A DNA stretch of 19,728 nt, taken from positions 1 to 19,728 of the forward strand of contig JBBRPS010000076.1 in NCBI GenBank assembly GCA_038227745.1. The letters are read 5' to 3'. The position numbers and the translations under genes were made by a program. The stretch comes from DASPXY01 sp038227745. GTDB lineage: Bacteria; Planctomycetota; Planctomycetia; Gemmatales; Gemmataceae. Below are positions 13,919-19,728 of this stretch, one piece after another. The notes under the pieces were generated by a model. That model had not been told where the DNA came from, ran no database searches, and saw only the letters and a program-made list of their open reading frames with translations. Numbering within the stretch: the stretch's first letter is position 1; the number at the start of each line of letters is the position of its first letter.

Positions 13919-16063
13919 ATGGCGCGCGGTAAGGTGCAGAACTGGAACGGGCAGACGGGCTTCCTCATCGACGAAGCCGATGGACTGCGGGTCTTCTTCG
14001 GGGACCGTGCCCTGCGCGGCCTGACCCCCCTCGATATCCGTCCCGGGATGGACCTGGAGTTTGACCGCGGGGAGGGAGAGAAAGGGCCGCGTGCTTCCAA
14101 CGTCCGCCGGGCCGGCGACGGCAAGTCTGCCCCGCCGGTGGGGAAACTGCGGCCCGCGGTCGCCGCGGGTCACGTCCCCGAACCGCCTGAGGAGATCGTC
14201 CTTCCCCGCTCGACGCAAGCCGTCATCCGGCAGGTGCCCCTGGGCGAGCGTCACCCCGGTTTGCAACTCGACCGGCTCGTGATCCCCGGGGACCAGGTGA
14301 GGCAGCACGCGGCCCTGCGCGACGTGACCCAGGTCCGCGGCGACCGCGCCTTGTTCGAGGAAGTCCGGCTGCGGCGACGCGCGTCCTTGCAAAGCCTGGG
14401 AGTCACCCCGTTCGAGCGCACGACCGCCGCACCACTCACGCTCCACCTGGCACGGGCGAATGCGCTCGAGAACGCCGGCATCTGCCTGCATCGCGTCTAC
14501 GGGTTCCCTTACCTCCCCGGCAGTGGCCTCAAGGGCATGGCCCGCGCCTACGCCGAGACGGTTGCGAGCGCCCGCGCCGAGGATGTGGAGGCCGTTTTCG
14601 GCAACGCGCCAGGCGAGCCGCGAAAAGACCACCAGAGGGCCGGCAGCATCGTCTTCCACGACGCCTGGCCGACGAGCTGGCCTTCTCTCGTCGTGGACAT
14701 CGTCAACAATCACCATCCGCAGTATTATCGCGGCGAAGACGCGCCCGGCGACTGGGATTCACCGAACCCGGTTTACTTTCTCGCCCTTCCCGGGGGGACG
14801 ACTTTCGAGTTCGCCCTGGGCAAGCGCCGCACCGATGTGCCCGACCGCTTACTCAAGCAGGCCCACGACTGGCTCGACGGCGCCCTGACGCACCTCGGCT
14901 GCGGCGCCAAGACCGTCGCGGGCTACGGCACATTCCAGCCCACGAACGACCGATCGGCGGCAACCATGCCGGCCGTGCGCGCCGCCTTCGCGGCGACCCT
15001 GGACTTGGCCACACCGGCATTCCTGGCAGGGGCCGCACAGAAGCCCGAGGACTGCGACCTGCGTTCGGCGACCTTGCGCGGCCTTCTCCGCTGGTGGTGG
15101 CGCGCCATGCATGTCGGCTATGTGGACATCCTCACGCTGCGGCAGATGGAAGCCGCCCTGTGGGGCGACACGGAGGCCGGCGGGGCCGTCCGCCTGGAGG
15201 TGCGATCCCTCGGCAAGGTCGAGGCAGTGCTCTACGACAAACAGGCGGAGGCGCGCAGGAATGCCCTTCCGAGGCCGCCCGACAAGAAGACCACGCAGGG
15301 CCTGTGGTATCACAGCTACGGTATGAACGACGGCGGCAAGCAGCGCTGCTACGTCCCGGCGGGGACGCGCTGGGCGCTGGTCCTGCACGCCCGCCAAGCC
15401 CGCTTCGCCCGCAAGGACAGGAACGGCAAGCCCCTCCCCGGGTCCTCGCGCGCCATCGACAAGGAGATCGTCCTGGAGCAGGCGAAGGCGGCGCTGTGGT
15501 GGCTGTGTGCCCTCGGCGGCGTCGGCTCCAAGTCGCGGAAGGGCTTTGGCAACCTCCGCAACCCGCCCGAGTTGGATGAGTTCTTCGGCGCCCGGTTCGT
15601 CAGCCTGGGGAAGAAACTCCGCGAGGCGTGTGGACTACCCGATGAGGGCTTCAGGGGGGAGCGTACGGACAGCCCCGCCCTCCGCCAGATGGTCGATCTC
15701 GGCCGGAAGGTCCGGTCGGAAGGCAACGGCTGGATCGAGGGCCGCGTTTCGACCGGCAACGTCTGGCAGGCACTCGACGCCGTCGGCATGGCCGCACAGC
15801 TGTTCGCCAAGCACTACAAGCACCAGCGGGCGAAGTGCGCCCTCGGGTTGCCACGGCGCATCGGCAACCCCGCCCAGGGACAATTCCGCCCGGGGCAGGG
15901 CGTCGGCGACCGACACTCCTCGCCGGTCCATTACCACCTGCACCCCGAGGGGGACGACTTCGTCCTGCGCGTCGCCGCCTTCCCGGCGAGCCGCTTGCCG
16001 AACCTCAAAGACAGCGAAACCATACTACAGGACCTGCTGACCCATCTCGTCAACTCCTTCTAG
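13919..16063 (+). CDS. cmr6-cmr1: Cold-shock domain-Cmr6-Cmr1 fusion protein
   Basis: This 714-residue protein merges three units. Residues 1-64 are a cold-shock domain: GKVQNWNGQTGFLIDEADGLRVFFG holds the two RNA-binding motifs (GQTGFLI and LRVFFG) and PGMDLEFDRGEGEKGPRASNVRR completes the barrel. A Pro-rich linker follows. Residues about 160-345 are Cmr6: VYGFPYLPGSGLKGMARAYAE, NNHHPQYYRG and LTHLGCGAKTVAGYG. Residues about 355-714 are Cmr1: TPAFLAGAAQKPEDCDLRSATLRGLLRWWWRAM, then GGVGSKSRKGFGNL (533-546). Cmr1 and Cmr6 sit next to each other at the head of the complex where the guide 3' end lies, so fusion is structurally sensible. The added cold-shock domain could hold the target or crRNA end. 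The ATG at 13919 is 4 bases after cmr5. No other cmr6 or cmr1 exists in the window. I see no frameshift. Confidence 0.92.
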   Translation: MARGKVQNWNGQTGFLIDEADGLRVFFGDRALRGLTPLDIRPGMDLEFDRGEGEKGPRASNVRRAGDGKSAPPVGKLRPAVAAGHVPEPPEEIVLPRSTQAVIRQVPLGERHPGLQLDRLVIPGDQVRQHAALRDVTQVRGDRALFEEVRLRRRASLQSLGVTPFERTTAAPLTLHLARANALENAGICLHRVYGFPYLPGSGLKGMARAYAETVASARAEDVEAVFGNAPGEPRKDHQRAGSIVFHDAWPTSWPSLVVDIVNNHHPQYYRGEDAPGDWDSPNPVYFLALPGGTTFEFALGKRRTDVPDRLLKQAHDWLDGALTHLGCGAKTVAGYGTFQPTNDRSAATMPAVRAAFAATLDLATPAFLAGAAQKPEDCDLRSATLRGLLRWWWRAMHVGYVDILTLRQMEAALWGDTEAGGAVRLEVRSLGKVEAVLYDKQAEARRNALPRPPDKKTTQGLWYHSYGMNDGGKQRCYVPAGTRWALVLHARQARFARKDRNGKPLPGSSRAIDKEIVLEQAKAALWWLCALGGVGSKSRKGFGNLRNPPELDEFFGARFVSLGKKLREACGLPDEGFRGERTDSPALRQMVDLGRKVRSEGNGWIEGRVSTGNVWQALDAVGMAAQLFAKHYKHQRAKCALGLPRRIGNPAQGQFRPGQGVGDRHSSPVHYHLHPEGDDFVLRVAAFPASRLPNLKDSETILQDLLTHLVNSF

Positions 16064-16077
16064 GATGCCATTACACC

Positions 16078-17226
16078 ATGACCGCCCCACGACCTCAAAT
16101 CCTCATCTGCACCGTCGGCACCAGCCTCTTCCGCCCCAACCTTGAGGGCCTCAAGAAGGAACTCCAGGCCGGCACCCTCCCCGCCGACCGCCGCCCCCTC
16201 GCCGAGGCCTACCAGGCCCGCGACTGGACCGCCGTCGCCCGCGCCCTTGCCGACCTCCCGCCCACCGAACGAATCTGCGGCGCCGAGATCAACTCCGTCG
16301 CCAGCATGATCGACAAGGAGTACGTCGCCGCCGACTGCGGACTCTTCTTCCTTCACTCCGACACCGACGACGGCCGCCACATCGCCGCCGTCCTCGCCGA
16401 GTACCACCGCCTCAGCGGCCACGCCCCCGCCGACGCCCTCGACGTCCCCGACCTCCAGGACCAGGACCCCAAACGCTTCCGCACCCACGGCCTCCGCAAC
16501 CTCGCCCGCCGACTCTGCGCCGTCATCCGCGACCACTCCGCCGCCGCCTGCGCCATCAACGCCACCGGCGGCTACAAGGCCCAGATCGCCATCGCCGTCC
16601 TCCTCGGCCAAGCCCTCGGCGTCCCCGTCTTCTACAAGCACGAGCTCTTCAGCGAGATCATCGCCTTCCCCCCCATGCCCGTCGCCCTCGACTTCGAGGT
16701 CTGGCTGCGCGCCAGCGGCATGCTCCGCCAGCTCGAACGCGAGCCCGGCCCCGTCCCCGCCGCCGACTACGCCGACGACTGGGACGAGAAGTACGAGAGC
16801 CTCGTCGAGCGCGTCGCCATCGACGGCAAGGACTACCTCGAACTGTCGCCGACCGGGCAGATCTTTCACGAAACCTTCCGCGAGCGCTTCCGCTCCGCCC
16901 GCGACGCCATCCTGCCGCCGCCCGTGCCGCCCGGGCAGAAACGGCCGCCGCGCCTGGAGAAGTCCGGCTGGCCCGGCGTGTACCCCGAGGTCGAACGCTT
17001 CATGGCCCGTGTCACCGCCGAGGTAGACCAGGTCGCCCACTGCGCCACCTTCTACTTCAACCCCGACCTACCCGAGCGCACCCGCTTCCGCCTCGGCAGC
17101 GACGGCGTCGAGGGGGTGTACTCCGACGGCCGCTGCACCGCGAAGTTCCGCGTCGAGACGTCCGCCAAAACGCCGGGACAGCAGGCCGCCGTCGTCGCCG
17201 CTCTGAACGAGTGGCTGGCTCGGTAG
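16078..17226 (+). CDS. CARF protein with winged-helix and RelE-like C-terminal region (Cami1-like)
   Basis: Residues 1-205 of this 382-residue protein are a CARF domain of the APE2256 (TIGR02619) type: ILICTVGTSLFRPNL at the start, LHSDTDDGRHIAAVL, and the signature AINATGGYKAQIAIAVLLGQALGVPVFYKHELFSEII (159-195). It should bind cyclic oligoadenylate. Residues about 236-272 (YESLVERV...YLELSPTGQIFHETFRERF) look like a winged helix. The final part (300-382), VERFMARVTAEVDQ... CTAKFRVETSAKTPGQQAAVVAALNEWL, has the layout of a RelE/HigB toxin, as in Cami1, a CARF-RelE ribosome-dependent mRNA endonuclease. The RelE assignment is less certain than the CARF one. The ATG at 16078 is 14 bases after the Cmr fusion gene. 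The 5' half uses C-ending codons almost exclusively, unlike the cmr genes, hinting at separate origin. Confidence 0.85.
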   Translation: MTAPRPQILICTVGTSLFRPNLEGLKKELQAGTLPADRRPLAEAYQARDWTAVARALADLPPTERICGAEINSVASMIDKEYVAADCGLFFLHSDTDDGRHIAAVLAEYHRLSGHAPADALDVPDLQDQDPKRFRTHGLRNLARRLCAVIRDHSAAACAINATGGYKAQIAIAVLLGQALGVPVFYKHELFSEIIAFPPMPVALDFEVWLRASGMLRQLEREPGPVPAADYADDWDEKYESLVERVAIDGKDYLELSPTGQIFHETFRERFRSARDAILPPPVPPGQKRPPRLEKSGWPGVYPEVERFMARVTAEVDQVAHCATFYFNPDLPERTRFRLGSDGVEGVYSDGRCTAKFRVETSAKTPGQQAAVVAALNEWLAR

Positions 17227-17249
17227 GCCGGGAAAGGCAGGTGACACCG

Positions 17250-18224
17250 ATGCTCTCACTCGTCGAATGCACACGCCGCCTACGCTTCACCAGGCCGGGC
17301 AGTCTACTGCCGTGGATGGGCCCGGCGCTGCGCGGCCTGCTGGCGCGCCGCTTCAAGGGCCGCGTCTGCGTCCACCCGCCCGCGGAGCAGGACGGGCGGT
17401 GGCGCTGCTGCGACTACTCCACCGAGAGGCCGCGGCGCACCTGCCCGCACCTCGCGACGTGCCCGTACGGCCAGACGCTGGAGCCGGCGCCCCCCGCGGG
17501 CGCGACGACCTTCGGCGGTCAGGAGGGGGCGGCGCGGCCGGTCGTCTTGACGCTGCCTTTCCCCATGCCGCCCCGGGTCCGCCCCGGCGACGAGTTCGAC
17601 GTCAAGGTGGTCTGCGTCGGCCCGTCCGCACAGGCCCACGCCGGCGCGCTGTGGGACGCTCTGGCGGATGCGGGCGGCGACCCGCGCGGCGGCTTCGATC
17701 CCGACCGAACGACCTTCGACTTCGTGCCCGGGGCGGAGCGCGTCACCAGGGAAGTGATCGAACTGCCGGCGGCAATCGCCGCGGACGAGCCGCCAATTCG
17801 GTCCCTGCGCGTGGAGCTGACGGCGCCGCTCTTCTTGCGCGAGCGGGACGAGCGGGGCCGGCGCCGCCACGTCGAGCAGCCGGCCTTCGCCGACCTGTTG
17901 CGGGCTGCGCTGCGGACCGTGGGCGCGCTGTTCGGCCTGTACGACCGGCCCCTGGCGGCGGATTTCGCGGGGCTGAAGGCGGCGGCGGCGGGGGTGCCCT
18001 TGCTGGCCTCGGATTACGCCCCGTTCTATCAGAGGCACTGGTCGAACCGCGGGGGCGCGGCGCGGCCGCTGCACGGCGTGGTCGGGAGTGCGGTGTACGG
18101 CCCGGTGCCCGCCGGGCTGGCGTGCTGGCTGGCGTGGGGCGGACGGCTGCACGTGGGCACTGACCGCGTGGCCGGCGCCGGCGGCTGGAGGGTCGTTGAA
18201 GTAGACGAGGGGGAAAGCCGGTAG
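17250..18224 (+). CDS. cas6: Cas6 pre-crRNA endoribonuclease
   Basis: This 324-residue RAMP-type protein should process pre-crRNA from both arrays by cutting 8 bases upstream of each spacer. The N-terminal half has a Cys cluster (WRCCDYSTERPRRTCPHLATCPYG, about 51-74) common in this Cas6 branch. The second half has the Cas6 layout: LRVELTAPLFLRERDERGRRRHVEQPAFADLLRAALRTV, YAPFYQRHWSNR, and the glycine-rich HGVVGSAVYGPVPAG (275-289) followed by a final strand LHVGTDRVAGAGGWRVV. The ATG at 17250 has AGGTG 6-7 bases upstream. It is the last gene of the plus-strand operon, 23 bases after the CARF gene and 483 bases before array 2. Conserved hairpins in the two repeats would be its substrate. Confidence 0.88.
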   Translation: MLSLVECTRRLRFTRPGSLLPWMGPALRGLLARRFKGRVCVHPPAEQDGRWRCCDYSTERPRRTCPHLATCPYGQTLEPAPPAGATTFGGQEGAARPVVLTLPFPMPPRVRPGDEFDVKVVCVGPSAQAHAGALWDALADAGGDPRGGFDPDRTTFDFVPGAERVTREVIELPAAIAADEPPIRSLRVELTAPLFLRERDERGRRRHVEQPAFADLLRAALRTVGALFGLYDRPLAADFAGLKAAAAGVPLLASDYAPFYQRHWSNRGGAARPLHGVVGSAVYGPVPAGLACWLAWGGRLHVGTDRVAGAGGWRVVEVDEGESR

Positions 18225-18639
18225 GCCGAGCGTGTGGAGGTCGAGCGGGACACCCGTCCGGACTGCTCGGCATCCGAGACCGCCAGTCAACGCCCGGCAG
18301 CCTGAGTGGCCCTCGTCGTCTGTAATGATCGGCGCTTTACGGCGTGGAGAGGACGGCGAGGGTGAGCCACGCGCACTTCCGCGGACTCCCCAAACCGGAT
18401 TTCGGTCCGGATTTTACTTGACGAGGTTTCCGCGGCGCGGGACTATCCCAATCAGACTGGACGGGTGGCGGATCTTTGGCAACTGAAGCGCAGTGAAGCA
18501 GGGACCTGCGGCTCGCCCACCCTCTCCGAACCCTTGAAAATCGGCAGGGGGCTGGGCAACACAGGAACCCTTTCCCTGGCAAAGGGTTAAGGCGGAAAAG
18601 CTGTATTGTCTACCCGGAAGCGTGGTTATCAATTTCGCA
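18225..18639. other. Non-coding region between cas6 and the array 2 leader
   Basis: No supported gene lies here. It holds AACCGGATTTCGGT at 18393-18406, identical to a segment after the solitary repeat (4704-4717), with CCGGATTT repeated once more just after, and a stem-loop at 18566-18588. The distal leader and array promoter probably fall in the right-hand part. Confidence 0.5.
18566..18588. repeat. Stem-loop upstream of the array 2 leader
   Basis: AACCCTTT (18566-18573) and AAAGGGTT (18581-18588) are exactly complementary with a 7-base loop. No T-tract follows on either strand, so a terminator call is not supported; it may be a protein-binding site in the distal leader. Confidence 0.45.
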
Positions 18640-18707
18640 AAAAAGAGGGGAGGGTGGGCAAACAGCCCTGCTAAGCCTTTGTGCTCCAAGAGGATAGGAA
18701 AGTGGCA
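18640..18707 (+). promoter_or_regulatory. Array 2 leader, repeat-proximal part
   Basis: AGGATAGGAAAGTGGC (18691-18706) lies directly against the first repeat and matches the same position in the array 1 leader. GGGTGGGCAAAC lies upstream, with TGGGCAAA (18655-18662) 45 bases from the repeat exactly as in array 1. These shared blocks are the likely recognition sequence for the single Cas1-Cas2-RT module. Confidence 0.75.
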
Positions 18708-19728
18708 GGTGCAGCGAGGTGTGGCCGCGGAGAGGCCATTGAAACTCGCCGTGAGGTGCTCATCCGTGATGCCGGTGCCGAGGACGGTGCAGCGAAGTGT
18801 GGCCGCGGAGAGGCCATTGAAACCTAGTCAGAGGGTCAGGGATAAGAAGCTCGCACCTCGGTGCAGCGAGGTGTGGCCGCGGAGAGGCCATTGAAACCAT
18901 AAAACCCAATCAAACATTGGCAGCAGCGTTCACCTCGGTGCAGCGAGGTGTGGCCGCGGAGAGGCCATTGAAACTAATATATCTACTACCAACTATACTA
19001 CTATTAAAAGAAGGTGCAGCGAGGTGTGGCCGCGGAGAGGCCATTGAAACGCGATCACGATCGCTCGCAGCGTCGGAGTGAAGTCTTCGGTGCAGCGAGG
19101 TGTGGCCGCGGAGAGGCCATTGAAACGAGATGTGTGATCAGGTGAATCCAAACCTAGGTAAGGTCGGTGCAGCGAGGTGTGGCCGCGGAGAGGCCATTGA
19201 AACGCCTTAACCCTGCCTGTCGGAGCCCGGTGCGCAACAACGGTGCAGCGAGGTGTGGCCGCGGAGAGGCCATTGAAACAGTCTCCATGTCCGCAGCTCC
19301 GCCGAACCGTCTAACCCCGGTGCTGCGAGGTGTGGCCGCGGAGAGGCCATTGAAACAGGGATGCGTCGCGAGATCGACCCCCATGCCCGTGAGAGGTGCA
19401 GCGAGGTGTGGCCGCGGAGAGGCCATTGAAACGAATGGATGCGATGAGTCTGCAACCCGCTGCAAAACCCAGGTGCAGCGAGGTGTGGCCGCGGAGAGGC
19501 CATTGAAACGTGGGTGACGCGATCGGGGTGCATCACACCGTGAAGTGACGGTGCAGCGAGGTGTGGCCGCGGAGAGGCCATTGAAACAACTTCAGCACGA
19601 GATCCTTGTTGTTCATCATGCACGCGAGGTGCAGCGAGGTGTGGCCGCGGAGAGTCCATTGAAACTCATTTTCTATTTAATTCTTCTACTCTCATTAGAC
19701 GGTGCAGCGAGGTGTGGCCGCGGAGAGG
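18708..19728 (+). CRISPR. CRISPR array 2, at least 14 repeats, read on the plus strand
   Basis: Repeats of 38 bases begin at 18708, 18786, 18860, 18937, 19013, 19089, 19166, 19242, 19319, 19395, 19472, 19550, 19628 and 19701; the last is cut by the window end. Spacers are 35-40 bases. The repeat ends in ATTGAAAC and holds TGGCC-GCGGAGA-GGCCA as hairpin. Three repeats vary: the one at 18786 (G to A at repeat base 11), 19319 (A to T at base 6) and 19628 (G to T at base 28, which breaks a stem pair). Spacers at 18975-19012 and 19666-19700 are strikingly AT-rich against the GC-rich host. The leader lies on the left. Confidence 0.98.

Overview
This window is a nearly complete type III-B (Cmr) CRISPR-Cas locus in very GC-rich DNA. 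Two CRISPR arrays bracket it and are transcribed outward. The base composition, the ECF-like sigma factor and the accessory gene style would suit a planctomycete of the Gemmata type. That placement is an impression, because no taxonomic marker gene is present.

Layout. Array 1 (1-430) reads on the minus strand, with its leader at about 431-490. Next, also on the minus strand, is an adaptation module in transcriptional order cas2 (3656-3345), a stand-alone group II intron-like reverse transcriptase (3269-1650) and cas1 (1650-658). RT and cas1 overlap by one base. A divergent promoter region follows. The plus strand then carries a small membrane-anchored SAVED-domain protein (4022-4546), a 500-base gap holding a solitary degenerate CRISPR repeat, an unrecognised protein (5049-5774), an ECF-like sigma factor (5826-6707), an acidic unrecognised protein (6799-7971) and a Lon-protease-CARF fusion (7968-9356). 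The Cmr operon comes next: cmr2/cas10 (9505-11346), cmr3, cmr4, cmr5, and one fused gene encoding cold-shock domain-Cmr6-Cmr1 (13919-16063). It is followed by a CARF protein with a winged-helix and RelE-like tail (16078-17226) and a Cas6 endoribonuclease (17250-18224). Array 2 (18708 to the window end) has at least 14 repeats and a leader homologous to that of array 1.

How the parts fit. Cas6 would cut both related repeats at the shared TGGCC/GGCCA hairpin. The Cmr complex would bind target RNA, and its GGDD cyclase would make cyclic oligoadenylate; the cyclase subunit has no HD nuclease domain. Three sensors of different architecture could read the signal: TM-SAVED, Lon-CARF and CARF-RelE-like. 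The sigma factor, acidic protein and Lon-CARF sit in the same kind of arrangement as the known CalpL-CalpT-CalpS cascade, in which a cOA-activated Lon protease cleaves a sigma-factor inhibitor. Here the sensor is CARF rather than SAVED.

Two points deserve most attention. One is this sigma/putative inhibitor/Lon-CARF cassette. The other is the solitary repeat at 4672-4697: the spacer-like sequence after it is complementary (19 of 21 bases) to the stretch just upstream of the ribosome-binding site of the gene at 5049. This resembles the CreTA/CreR type of CRISPR-derived regulatory RNA, but at a type III locus.
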